In this document: piece by piece, positions 17,701-25,801 of the stretch | How the letters are laid out: the number at the start of each line of letters is the position of its first letter | Position numbering within the stretch: the first letter of the stretch is position 1 | Assembly (NCBI GenBank): GCA_002387205.1 | Contig: DGLA01000024.1 | Span: 1 to 46,560, forward strand | Length of the DNA: 46,560 nt | From: Stutzerimonas stutzeri | GTDB lineage: Bacteria; Pseudomonadota; Gammaproteobacteria; Pseudomonadales; Pseudomonadaceae | Reading direction: 5' to 3' | Made by a program: the position numbers and the translations under genes | The notes under the pieces: generated by a model | Databases searched by the model: none | What the model was told of the DNA's origin: nothing | What the model saw: only the letters and a program-made list of their open reading frames with translations

Positions 17701-18588
17701 ATGTCCGATTTGCCTTCAATCGCCTTCGCCGGCATCGGCCTGATGGGCCTGCGCATGTGTCATCGACTGCTTGCGGCAGGTTTCCCGTTGACTGTCTGGA
17801 ATCGCTCGTCGGACAAGTGTGCGGCGCTGGTAGAGGCTGGCGCGCGTCAGGCTGGCAGCCCGGCCGAGCTGTGCGCCGGGGCCGATATTCTGTTGCTGTG
17901 CCTGGCCGATACCGCGGTGGTGCGAGAGGTGGTCTTCGGTTCGGGCGGCATTGTCGAGGGCGCAAGAGCCGGGCAGCTGCTGGTGGACCACTCCAGCCTC
18001 GAGCCCTCCGCTACAAGGGCGATGGCTGCCGAACTGGAGTCACGCTCAGGTATGCGCTGGGTCGATGCGCCGGTCTCGGGCGGCACCGCTGGTGCAGAGG
18101 CCGGGAGCCTGGCGATCATGGCCGGCGGGCGGGTCGAGGATGTCGAGCGGGTACGGCCGATCCTGATGCATCTTGGGCAGCGCCTGACGCACATGGGGGC
18201 AGTGGGAGCAGGCCAGGTGACCAAGGCCTGCAACCAGATGATCGTCGCCTGCAACGCGCTGGTCATCGCCGAAGTGGTGGCCCTGGCCGAGCGGTCCGGG
18301 GTCGATGCCAGCCTCATCGCGCCGGCACTGGCAGGTGGATTCGCCGATTCCAGACCGTTGCAGATTCTTGCCCCGCAGATGGCCAGCAGTGAGTTCGAAC
18401 CGGTGAAATGGCACGTGCGGACGCTACTGAAGGATCTCGACACAGCGGTGCAGCTGTCCCGCGAAGAAGGCAGTGCAACGCCGATGACCGGCCTCGCCGC
18501 CCAACTGATGCGCCTGCATGGCAGCCAGGGGCATCTCGAACAGGACCCCGCCACGTTGGTGCAACTGCACCGGGAGCAAAAGCAATGA
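17701..18588 (+). CDS. glxR: NAD(P)-dependent beta-hydroxyacid dehydrogenase (tartronate-semialdehyde reductase-like)
   Basis: 295 residues from the ATG at 17701, with AAGGA about 9 bases upstream. The Rossmann dinucleotide motif is FAGIGLMGLRMCHRL; the substrate-binding motif VDAPVSGGTAGAEAGSLAIM and the catalytic Lys in GQVTKACNQM are intact. The family includes GlxR/GarR (2-hydroxy-3-oxopropionate reductase), 3-hydroxyisobutyrate and L-threonate dehydrogenases. The coupled hydroxypyruvate-isomerase gene favours GlxR-type chemistry, that is tartronate semialdehyde reduced to glycerate. A -10-like TAGAAT lies at 17665-17670. Its stop overlaps the next gene's start as ATGA. Exact substrate is an inference, hence the symbol is tentative. 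Confidence 0.82.
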   Translation: MSDLPSIAFAGIGLMGLRMCHRLLAAGFPLTVWNRSSDKCAALVEAGARQAGSPAELCAGADILLLCLADTAVVREVVFGSGGIVEGARAGQLLVDHSSLEPSATRAMAAELESRSGMRWVDAPVSGGTAGAEAGSLAIMAGGRVEDVERVRPILMHLGQRLTHMGAVGAGQVTKACNQMIVACNALVIAEVVALAERSGVDASLIAPALAGGFADSRPLQILAPQMASSEFEPVKWHVRTLLKDLDTAVQLSREEGSATPMTGLAAQLMRLHGSQGHLEQDPATLVQLHREQKQ

Positions 18589-19385
18589 AGATCGCGGCCA
18601 ATCTGTCCATGCTGTTCAGCGAACTGCCGTTGGCCGAGCGCATCATGGCGGCTCGGGTTGCCGGATTCGAGGGCGTCGAAATCCAGTTTCCCTACGAACT
18701 GCCGGCGATCCGCTTGAAGGAATTGCTCGAGCGGGCCGGCGTGCCGCTGGTGCTGATGAACCTGCCGGCGGGTGACTTCATGCACGGTGGGCCAGGGCTG
18801 GCCGCCGTGCCGGCCCGCCAGGAGGCGTTTGACGCTGCGTTACAGGAGGCGCTGTCCTACGCGGCAATGGTCCGGCCCCGGCATGTCAACGTGCTGCCGG
18901 GGCGACTGGCGGATGGCGTCGCGCGTGAGCAGGCGCTGGAAACCCTGGCGGGCAACCTGCGCACCAGCGCCGAGGCCTTTGGCCTGCTGGGGATACGCGT
19001 GGTGTGCGAAGCGATCAACCCGCTGGATATGCCGGGCTTTCTGATCAATACCCCGGAGCATCTGCAGGCCTTGCTGGAGCGGGTCGACCACCCCAACTGC
19101 CAGGCCCAGCTCGATCTGTATCACATGGCGCGCCAGGGGCTCGACGTGGCCGCTGGGATCCGCCTCCTGGGTTCGCGCGTCGGTCACGTGCAGTTCGCCG
19201 ATTGTCCCGGGCGCGGTGCGCCAGGCAGCGGGAGTGTGGCATTCGACAGGCTGATCGACGCATTGCGGGTGACGGGCTATGACGGCTGGCTGTCCGCCGA
19301 GTATCGCCCTGGCGATACCGGCACCGAAGCGAGCCTCGGCTGGCTGGCCGAATGGAAACAGCGCTTGCGCCATTGCCCGGCATAA
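18585..19385 (+). CDS. hyi: Hydroxypyruvate isomerase family protein
   Basis: 266 residues from the ATG at 18585, coupled to the reductase stop by ATGA; GGGAG lies 8 bases upstream inside that gene. It is a TIM-barrel of the Hyi/OtnI family: AANLSMLFSELPLAERI, GFEGVEIQFPYE, LMNLPAGD, the metal-binding Glu in VVCEAINPLDMPGF, LDLYHMARQG and the C-terminal WLSAEYRPGDTGTEASLGWL. It interconverts hydroxypyruvate and tartronate semialdehyde; the related OtnI acts on 2-oxo-tetronates. No glyoxylate carboligase gene is adjacent, so the metabolic input is not shown by this window. Confidence 0.87.
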   Translation: MKIAANLSMLFSELPLAERIMAARVAGFEGVEIQFPYELPAIRLKELLERAGVPLVLMNLPAGDFMHGGPGLAAVPARQEAFDAALQEALSYAAMVRPRHVNVLPGRLADGVAREQALETLAGNLRTSAEAFGLLGIRVVCEAINPLDMPGFLINTPEHLQALLERVDHPNCQAQLDLYHMARQGLDVAAGIRLLGSRVGHVQFADCPGRGAPGSGSVAFDRLIDALRVTGYDGWLSAEYRPGDTGTEASLGWLAEWKQRLRHCPA

Positions 19386-19397
19386 GCGGGGATGATG

Positions 19398-19430
19398 TTG
19401 ACAGACAGACGCGTGAAGGGGCTCTAGAGT
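19398..19430 (+). promoter_or_regulatory. Candidate promoter of the MFS gene
   Basis: A perfect TTGACA (19398-19403) is followed by TCTAGA (19423-19428) at 19-base spacing, overlapping TAGAGT (19425-19430). Spacing is longer than ideal, so this is tentative. It lies in the 100-bp gap after hyi, suggesting separate or additional transcription of the transporter. Confidence 0.35.
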
Positions 19431-19485
19431 CAATCTTGAAAGCGCCGGCTTGGTCGGCCCATAACAATAATTCGAGAGCGACGTC

Positions 19486-20832
19486 ATGCAGCCATCCACC
19501 CAAGCCGCGAACGCCTGGCGCGTCCTGTTTCTGCTGTTTCTGGCCAACCTGTTCAACTTCTTCGACCGCACCATCCCGGCGATCATCGCCGAGCCGATTC
19601 GCCTGGAGTGGGATCTGAACGACTTCCAGCTGGGGCTCATCGGCACTGCCTTCACCATTATTTATGCGATCGCCGGGGTGCCGCTGGGACGCATGGCCGA
19701 CATCGGCTCGCGGCGCAAGATCATGGGCTGGGGACTGACCGTCTGGAGCGGCCTGACGGCAGTCAACGGCCTGGCCTGGAATTTCTGGACCTTTCTGCTG
19801 GTGCGCATGGGTATAGGCATTGGCGAGGCCAGCTATGCGCCGGCAGCGAACTCCCTCATCGGCGACCTGTTCCCGGCTCACAAGCGTGCCAGGGCGATGG
19901 GTATCTTCATGCTGGGTCTGCCGCTGGGTCTGCTGCTGGCTTTTTTCACCATCGGCTCGATGGTGCAGTATTTCGGTAGCTGGCGTGCGCCGTTCTTCAT
20001 CGCTGCAGTGCCGGGGCTGATACTGGCGCTGTTCATATTCTTCATCCGCGAGCCCCAGCGTGGCGCGGCGGAAACCGTCAAGGTATCGCAGGCGCGTGTA
20101 GAACAACCCATTCGCAAGGTGTTCGCGATCCGCACCTTCTGGTGGCTGGTGCTCGCCGGGCTGGCTTTCAACTTTGCCACCTATGCCTGCAACGCCTTCA
20201 TGGTGCCGCTGCTGATGCGCTATCACGCGGTGCCGCTGGTAGAGGCGTCGATCGCCACCGGGGTGATTGTCGGGCTCACCGGTCTGATCGGCCTGACCCT
20301 TGGCGGTTGGATCGCCGATCAGATCCATCAGCGCTTTGCCCGCGGCCGGCTGATCTTCGCTGCCGTGAGCATGGCCATCGCGACGCTAGCGACGGGTTAT
20401 GCGCTGCTCGCCGGACGCATCGAGGTCGGGGTGTTCGTGGCGATCTTCAGTATCGGCTGGCTGTTTTCGTACAACTTCTACACATGCGTCTACACGGCAA
20501 TTCAGGACGTGGTCGAGCCGCGCCTGCGCGCCACCGCCATGGCGCTGTTCTTCGCGGGTCTCTACCTGCTTGGCGGCGGCATGGGCACGGTGGTAGTGGG
20601 ACTGCTGTCGGACCATTTCGCCGAGGCAGCGATGCTTGCAGCCGGGGCCAGCGAGATGAGCGAAGCGTTCCGCGCCGAAGGCTTGCACGGTGCGATGTAC
20701 CTGATCCCCGCTTCCCTGCTGTTGACGATGGTCTTTCTGTTCCAGGCATCACGTACCTTCTGCCACGACTCCAAGCGCATGACCGATGGCATGACGGACT
20801 CCGCTGCGGCTGGCGAGCCGTCACTGGCCTGA
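19486..20832 (+). CDS. MFS transporter, spinster-like branch
   Basis: 448 residues with about twelve membrane segments. The first helix carries NLFNFFDRTIPAII, a motif typical of spinster-like MFS carriers, followed by the loop 2-3 motif GRMADIGSRRKIMGWG and GIGEASYAPAANSLIGDLFP. A second loop motif GGWIADQIHQRFARGR separates the two halves. The C-terminal tail is short and polar. It moves a small molecule across the inner membrane; its position after glxR-hyi suggests a hydroxy acid, but the ligand is unknown. The ATG has GAGAG upstream. Confidence 0.88.
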   Translation: MQPSTQAANAWRVLFLLFLANLFNFFDRTIPAIIAEPIRLEWDLNDFQLGLIGTAFTIIYAIAGVPLGRMADIGSRRKIMGWGLTVWSGLTAVNGLAWNFWTFLLVRMGIGIGEASYAPAANSLIGDLFPAHKRARAMGIFMLGLPLGLLLAFFTIGSMVQYFGSWRAPFFIAAVPGLILALFIFFIREPQRGAAETVKVSQARVEQPIRKVFAIRTFWWLVLAGLAFNFATYACNAFMVPLLMRYHAVPLVEASIATGVIVGLTGLIGLTLGGWIADQIHQRFARGRLIFAAVSMAIATLATGYALLAGRIEVGVFVAIFSIGWLFSYNFYTCVYTAIQDVVEPRLRATAMALFFAGLYLLGGGMGTVVVGLLSDHFAEAAMLAAGASEMSEAFRAEGLHGAMYLIPASLLLTMVFLFQASRTFCHDSKRMTDGMTDSAAAGEPSLA

Positions 20833-20953
20833 CCCGGCCGTTGTGACGCCCGCCGTCGTCCCGTCACTCGAACCCGACGGGGCGACGATTGGCCTGCAAT
20901 TGCCGGCCGGCTCGCATAAACTGCGCGGCCGTTTTTCGTAGTCCGGATCGCTC

Positions 20954-22219
20954 ATGCACACCTTGCCTCCCGCCCGCGCCTGCGGCGTCGATTTCGGTAC
21001 CTCCAATTCCACGGTCGGCTGGTGGCGGCCTGATGCCGAACCGCTGCTGGAGCTCGAAGGCGACCAGCACACCTTGCCTTCTGTGGTGTTCTTCAACGCC
21101 GAAGAACGCCGCCCGGTGTACGGCCGCCTTGCCCTTGCCGAATACCTGGAAGGTTACGAAGGGCGGCTGATGCGCTCGCTGAAAAGCCTGCTGGGGTCCA
21201 AGCTGCTCAAGAGTGAGACGACCGTGCTCGGCGGCGCCATGCCGTTCAAGGAAATCCTCGCGCTGTTTCTCGGTACGCTGAAAAAGCGCGCCGAAGAGCA
21301 GGCCGGACGCTCGTTCGAGGAGGTGGTGCTGGGCCGCCCGGTGTTTTTCGTTGATGACGATCCGGACGCGGACAGGGAGGCAGCGAACACCCTCGCCGCA
21401 GCGGCCAACAGGATCGGCTTCAAGGACGTCTCTTTCCAGTACGAGCCCATTGCCGCGGCGTTCGATTACGAGTCGCGCATCGAGCGGGAAGAGCGCGTGC
21501 TGATCGTGGACATCGGCGGTGGTACCTCGGACTTCTCGCTGGTAAGGCTGTCGCCGGATCGCCGCGCCATCGATGACCGGCAGGAGGACATCCTCGCCAC
21601 TTCGGGCGTGCATATCGGCGGTACTGATTTCGACAAGCAGCTCAGTCTTCAGGGCGTGATGCCGCTGTTCGGTTATGGCAGCCGAATGAAGAGCGATGCG
21701 CCGATGCCCACCAGCACACATCTCAACCTCGCCACCTGGCACACCATCAACGCGGTATACGCTCCGGCTTCGCTGCGTGCGCTGCAGAGCATGCGCTACG
21801 ACATCCAGGACCCTACCGGCATCGACCGGTTGTTCAGCCTGATCGAGCAGCGCGCCGGGCACTGGCTGGCCATGCAGGTGGAGCAGGGCAAGATCGAACT
21901 GACCGAGCATGAGCGCTACCTGATCGACTTTGCACGAATCGAAACAGGCCTCGAAGCGACACTCACACGTCCGCTATTCGAAACGGCGATCGAACCGCTG
22001 CTCGAACGAATCCGCACCAATGTCAGTCAATTGCTAGCGGCTGCCGGGCTCAAGCATGACGACATCGACACGGTGTTCTTCACCGGTGGGTCCAGTGCGA
22101 TACCGGCGTTGCGCCAGAGCGTCGCCGCCTTGCTGCCGCGGGCACGTCACGTCGAAGGCAGCCGTTTCGGCAGCATCGGCAGTGGCCTGGCCATCGAGGC
22201 GCGCAAGCGCTACGGTTGA
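20954..22219 (+). CDS. yegD: YegD-like Hsp70-family protein
   Basis: 421 residues. The actin-like ATPase motifs are clear: phosphate-1 GVDFGTSNSTVGWW (residues 11-24), YEPIAAAFDYE, phosphate-2 VLIVDIGGGTSDFSLV, and the adenosine motif VFFTGGSSAIPALR near the C-terminus. It lacks the DnaK substrate-binding and lid domains, as does Escherichia coli YegD, of similar length. The function of this branch is not established; it may act as a specialised chaperone or metabolic ATPase. The ribosome binding site is weak. A CHAD-domain gene starts 55 bases downstream on the same strand. Confidence 0.88.
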   Translation: MHTLPPARACGVDFGTSNSTVGWWRPDAEPLLELEGDQHTLPSVVFFNAEERRPVYGRLALAEYLEGYEGRLMRSLKSLLGSKLLKSETTVLGGAMPFKEILALFLGTLKKRAEEQAGRSFEEVVLGRPVFFVDDDPDADREAANTLAAAANRIGFKDVSFQYEPIAAAFDYESRIEREERVLIVDIGGGTSDFSLVRLSPDRRAIDDRQEDILATSGVHIGGTDFDKQLSLQGVMPLFGYGSRMKSDAPMPTSTHLNLATWHTINAVYAPASLRALQSMRYDIQDPTGIDRLFSLIEQRAGHWLAMQVEQGKIELTEHERYLIDFARIETGLEATLTRPLFETAIEPLLERIRTNVSQLLAAAGLKHDDIDTVFFTGGSSAIPALRQSVAALLPRARHVEGSRFGSIGSGLAIEARKRYG

Positions 22220-22274
22220 ATTGCCCGTAATGCCTGCTATGCGAGCGGGGCAGCGGGCCTGAACGGGAGCTGTC

Positions 22275-23171
22275 ATGGGTTACCAGCTGCGTCCGCAAGA
22301 CCCTGCCGCCGAGGTGCGAAAAGTCGCCCGGCAGGGCATCGACAAAGCCATCGAGGCACTGAGCGTTCCACCCCAGGAGCGTGCCGAAGGTGTGCATCAG
22401 GCGCGTAAACGTTTCAAGGAATTGCGTGCACTGCTGCGCCTGGTACGCAAGCCGCTGGGCGCCGAGTTCCAGCGGGAAAACCATCGGTTGCGTGACCTCG
22501 GCCGAACGCTGGCCGAGTCGCGTGACGCCACTGCCATGCTTGAAAGCTGGGATGCGCTGGCGAAGCGTTTCCCCGACCTGTTCGGCGAGGCGGATTTCAA
22601 GCAGACCCGACGCCGTCTGCAGACCCGTGCGAAGCAGGCCGAAAGCGGACCCACTGACCTCGATACGCATATTGGCAAGGTCATCGAGGAGCTGAAGGAC
22701 GCCCGCAGCTCTGTCGACACCTGGCCTCTTCAGGCCAAGGGCTTCGAGTTGCTGGCCGGCGGAGTCAGACGCACCTACGCCGATGGCTGCGCCGAGCTGG
22801 CCAAGGTCAGGCATGACCTCAGCGACGAGCAGCTTCACCAGTGGCGCAAGCGGGTCAAGGATCACTGGTACCAGACGCGGCTACTTGCGCCGAGCTGGCC
22901 GAAGCTGATGCAGCTGCGCAGCGACTCGCTCAAGGAGCTGGCGGATCTGCTGGGCGATGATCATGACCTGGCGGTGATGACGGAGCTGATGCAGGCTCAG
23001 CCGGCGTTGTTCGGTAGCGATGCCCTGCGCCAGCGACTTGGCACGGCCATCGCAGAGCGACGCAGCGAGTTGCAGAGCGCCGCACTCAAGCTGGGCGAGG
23101 AAATCTACCAGGATGCGCCGAAGGAACTGGTGGCGCGCTGGCAGCGCTATTGGGACGGCGCTACAGACTGA
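22275..23171 (+). CDS. CHAD-domain protein
   Basis: 298 residues, GGGAG upstream of the ATG. The CHAD signature is duplicated: VHQARKRFKELRALLRL (from about residue 40) and LHQWRKRVKDHWYQTRLL (from about residue 184), each with the conserved His and basic residues, followed by DLLGDDHDLAVM. CHAD helical bundles bind inorganic polyphosphate and are often found on polyphosphate granules. No fused CYTH (triphosphate tunnel) domain is present. It is likely co-transcribed with the YegD-like gene and converges on the gene at 23205. Confidence 0.88.
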   Translation: MGYQLRPQDPAAEVRKVARQGIDKAIEALSVPPQERAEGVHQARKRFKELRALLRLVRKPLGAEFQRENHRLRDLGRTLAESRDATAMLESWDALAKRFPDLFGEADFKQTRRRLQTRAKQAESGPTDLDTHIGKVIEELKDARSSVDTWPLQAKGFELLAGGVRRTYADGCAELAKVRHDLSDEQLHQWRKRVKDHWYQTRLLAPSWPKLMQLRSDSLKELADLLGDDHDLAVMTELMQAQPALFGSDALRQRLGTAIAERRSELQSAALKLGEEIYQDAPKELVARWQRYWDGATD

Positions 23172-23204
23172 TCGGTTCCAGCGGCGCTGCACGAAGGCCA
23201 GGCG

Positions 23205-23618
23205 TCAGGCGGCCTGGCTGTTGATCTCATGAATCTTCAGCATTTTCTCCAGCTCAGTGCGAATGAATTCATCGTTGCAGCCGGGCAGATATTCGCGCAG
23301 CTTGCGGATGACCCATTGCTGGCCTCGATCGACGAACGCCAGGCGTTCATTCAGTGACTCGATGGCCATGGCCTTGCCATAGAAGGCGCCAACCTCGCGG
23401 TTGGGTTCCAGGCCCAGGTGATTCAAGCAGTTCAGGACCAGCCGGCAGCTGTCGACCTCGCCCTGGCGGACCTGCTCGAGCAGTTTCTGCTGCGCGGGGT
23501 CGGTGCATTGCTGCAGGCTTTCGCCAGCGACCTTGGCCCCGGCGCGCTCGGCACTCAGCAGGTCCTGAAGGAGTTTCGCTTCTCCTTCGGTGGTGTTCAG
23601 CAGGTTCTGCTCGGTCAT
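23205..23618 (-). CDS. Small helical protein (DUF6306/ferritin-like type)
   Basis: 137 residues from the ATG at 23616-23618, with GGAG about 8 bases upstream; an upstream in-frame start lacks this. Sequence is almost wholly alpha-helical: EGEAKLLQDLLSAERAGAKVAGESL, a cysteine-containing VDSCRLVLNCLNHLGLEP, and a C-terminal FIRTELEKMLKIHEIN. The AERAGAK and LEKMLxxHExN segments recall ferritin-like four-helix proteins annotated DUF6306, from memory. No function is established. Cytoplasmic. Confidence 0.7.
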   Translation of the reverse strand: MTEQNLLNTTEGEAKLLQDLLSAERAGAKVAGESLQQCTDPAQQKLLEQVRQGEVDSCRLVLNCLNHLGLEPNREVGAFYGKAMAIESLNERLAFVDRGQQWVIRKLREYLPGCNDEFIRTELEKMLKIHEINSQAA

Positions 23619-23690
23619 ATGGGGGTCTCCTGTTGCCCTGACAGCCTGAGCGACATCGGCCGCCACAGGCTGTGGACCGGTCTTTCGAAG

Positions 23691-24242
23691 CTAGAGTTTC
23701 TTCGCCGAGACGATCTTTACCGGCGTCAGCGGAACGTTCTGCATCATGCTGCGGTTGCCGGTCGGCACCTGGGCGATCTGATCGACCACGTCCATGCCAC
23801 GCACCACTTTCGCGAAGACGGCGTAGCCGAAGTCACGGCTGCCATGGTCCAGGAAGTCGTTGTCACGGTGGTTGATGAAGAACTGACTGGTTGCTGAGTC
23901 GACGTTCTGCGTGCGGGCCATGGCCAGGGTTCCGCGTACGTTATGCAGGCCGTTGTCGGCTTCGTTCTTGATCGGGTCGCGAGTCTTCTTCTGGTTCAGC
24001 CCTTCATTGAAGCCGCCGCCCTGGATCATGAAACCGGGGATCACACGGTGGAATACGGTGCCGTCGTAAAACCCGCTTTCCACGTATTCGAGGAAGTTCT
24101 TCACGCTGACCGGGGCTTTCTCGGCCTCCAGTTCGATTTCGATTTCGCCCATGCTGGTATTGAGCAATACGTGTGGGTTCTCTGCAGCGAGCAGGTTGCC
24201 GGCCAGCAGCAGCGAACAGGCGGCGAGTAGGAGTCGTTTCAT
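23691..24242 (-). CDS. ppiA: Periplasmic cyclophilin-type peptidyl-prolyl isomerase
   Basis: 183 residues from the ATG at 24240-24242 with AGGA upstream. A signal peptide (MKRLLLAACSLLLAGNLLAAE) precedes the cyclophilin domain. Active-site motifs are FHRVIPGFMIQGGGF (Arg and Phe/Met/Gln of the catalytic face), RGTLAMART, SATSQFFINHRDNDFLD and DFGYAVFAKVVRGMDVVD. It catalyses cis-trans isomerisation of proline peptide bonds during folding in the periplasm. It appears to be a single-gene unit downstream of the LysR gene, 61 bases away. Confidence 0.94.
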   Translation of the reverse strand: MKRLLLAACSLLLAGNLLAAENPHVLLNTSMGEIEIELEAEKAPVSVKNFLEYVESGFYDGTVFHRVIPGFMIQGGGFNEGLNQKKTRDPIKNEADNGLHNVRGTLAMARTQNVDSATSQFFINHRDNDFLDHGSRDFGYAVFAKVVRGMDVVDQIAQVPTGNRSMMQNVPLTPVKIVSAKKL

Positions 24243-24303
24243 AATGTGTTCCTGGTTGGGTGAATCCTGGGTCAGCACCGTTCGTGCAGGCCGGATGCAT
24301 GCA

Positions 24304-25236
24304 TCAGCCTTCACGCGTTGCGTTGGACACTGCCTGAATGGGCGATTGTGCCTGCGCATCGTACGTCCTGATCAGGTCGATGAGAATCTGTGTAGCCGGG
24401 CCAAGGGGTTTGTCCGGGTGCGTGTAGAGGTAGAACAGTGGTCGGCGGATGCTGCCTTGAATCAGAGGCAGTGGTTTGAGGGCGCCTTCAGCCAGTTCGC
24501 GGCTGATCATGTGGCGCGGCAGCCAGGCAAAGCCCAGCCCGCTGCTGACAAAGCCGACCGAGGTGGCCAGGCTGCCCACCGTCCAGCGCTGCTCGGCGCC
24601 GAGCCAGCCGCTGTCACGCGGCTGACGCTGTCCGGAATCGCGCACGACTACCTGCATCTGGCTTTGCAGATCCTGCACGCTGAGCTTGCGCTGCAGCTGG
24701 TGCAGTGCGTGATCGGGATGGGCGACGGCGATAAACTCCACGGTCCCCAGCTCCTGGCCGAGGTAGCCGGTAATGTCGAGGCCGCTGATGGCCAGATCGG
24801 CGGTGCCGTCCTTGAGTACATCTTCAACCCCGGATAGCACTTCCTCGCGCAGACGCACCCGGCAGCCCCGGCTCAGCGGCATGAACGCGGTCAGCGCACG
24901 GATCAGTTTGGCATTGGGGTAGGCCGCGTCGACCACCAGGCGTACTTCGGCTTCCCAGCCCTGTTCCATGTGGTGTGCCAGCTCCTCGAGCTGTCCGGCC
25001 TGGTTGACCAGTTGTCGTGAGCGCCGCAGGAGCACTTCACCGGCATCGGTCAGTACCGCCTTGCGCCCATCGATGCGTAGCAGCGGCACGCCCAGCTGCT
25101 CCTGCATGCGCGCTACGGTATAGCTCACCGATGACTGCGAGCGATGCAGCATTTCCGCGGCCTGGGCGAAACCGCCGTGGTCGATCACCGCTTGCAGGGT
25201 TCGCCACTGATCGAGGGTCACGCGGGGCACTTTCAT
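24304..25236 (-). CDS. LysR-family transcriptional regulator
   Basis: 310 residues from the ATG at 25234-25236. The N-terminal winged helix-turn-helix reads LDQWRTLQAVIDHGGFAQAAEMLHRSQSSVSYTVARMQEQLGVPLL. A periplasmic-binding-like effector domain follows (about 90-295), with DLAISGLDITGYLGQEL, SLATSVGFVSSGLGFAWLPRHM. It is divergent from a small secreted protein gene, 67 bases apart, which could be a target. Effector and regulon are not evident. The extended upstream frame lacks support. Confidence 0.92.
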   Translation of the reverse strand: MKVPRVTLDQWRTLQAVIDHGGFAQAAEMLHRSQSSVSYTVARMQEQLGVPLLRIDGRKAVLTDAGEVLLRRSRQLVNQAGQLEELAHHMEQGWEAEVRLVVDAAYPNAKLIRALTAFMPLSRGCRVRLREEVLSGVEDVLKDGTADLAISGLDITGYLGQELGTVEFIAVAHPDHALHQLQRKLSVQDLQSQMQVVVRDSGQRQPRDSGWLGAEQRWTVGSLATSVGFVSSGLGFAWLPRHMISRELAEGALKPLPLIQGSIRRPLFYLYTHPDKPLGPATQILIDLIRTYDAQAQSPIQAVSNATREG

Positions 25237-25303
25237 TCCATTGTTTTCCTGTTGCGTCGGTCTGGTAGGCTGGCGTTCGCCATCACGAGGAGCCGCATTG
25301 AAA

Positions 25304-25633
25304 ATGAAAAGACACTGCTTCGCTGTGCTCGCTTCGCTTGTCATCTTCCCACTGACTGCCGTTGCCGTCAGCTACCCCGTGGATCTGGAGCAGGAGCTCA
25401 ACGGCGCCGAAGTGCTGGCCAGCCCGGAAACCATCGACCGTGACATGGCCGGCCTCGTTCTGGACAACTTCGGAGAGCGCCCGGTCGAGTGTACCGCTGT
25501 GTTTCGCAACGGACCGGAAATGCCGCGCCCACGACATGTCACGCTGCAATCGGGTGAACGCAAGCCCGTCACCGTCAAGTTCAAGCGTGACGTTATCCGC
25601 TTGCGCATCCAGCTCACCTGCGACCCGCAATGA
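25304..25633 (+). CDS. Small secreted protein of unknown function
   Basis: 109 residues from the ATG at 25304. GAGGAG at 25287-25292 is 5 bases from an in-frame TTG (25298) and 11 from the ATG, so the start could be either. A signal peptide (MKRHCFAVLASLVIFPLTAVAVSY) precedes a small domain rich in beta strands, ending KFKRDVIRLRIQLTCDP, with two cysteines (VECTAVF and LTCDP) that could form a disulfide. I recall similar short periplasmic proteins in Pseudomonas, sometimes misnamed 3-phosphoglycerate kinase; it has no kinase motif. Function unknown. Confidence 0.78.
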   Translation: MKRHCFAVLASLVIFPLTAVAVSYPVDLEQELNGAEVLASPETIDRDMAGLVLDNFGERPVECTAVFRNGPEMPRPRHVTLQSGERKPVTVKFKRDVIRLRIQLTCDPQ

Positions 25634-25801
25634 AGCGCGTCTGAACACCGCAGGTGTCCGGTCTGCAGCCAGGCCTTCCCGGTGCTCACAATGTAGCTGT
25701 TTTTTGCACGCTGCCTGTCCGTTGCGCTGCACAAAGGCTCATCGGGTTACGCTGGACGGGTTAATCTATGCGACGTTTTTTTTCACCTTGAGGTATCACC
25801 C

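Noticed and set aside
19045..20328. 427-codon minus-strand frame antisense to hyi and the MFS gene
   Set aside because: Shadow of real plus-strand genes; low-complexity Gln/His/Arg-rich product typical of antisense frames.
20900..20936. CGGCCG repeats followed by TTTTT as a terminator of the MFS gene
   Set aside because: Only 6 bp of stem with a long loop, and each arm is itself palindromic; too weak to call.
20864..21910. 348-codon open frame antisense to the Hsp70 gene
   Set aside because: Fully contained in a gene with clear Hsp70 ATPase motifs; no start signal.
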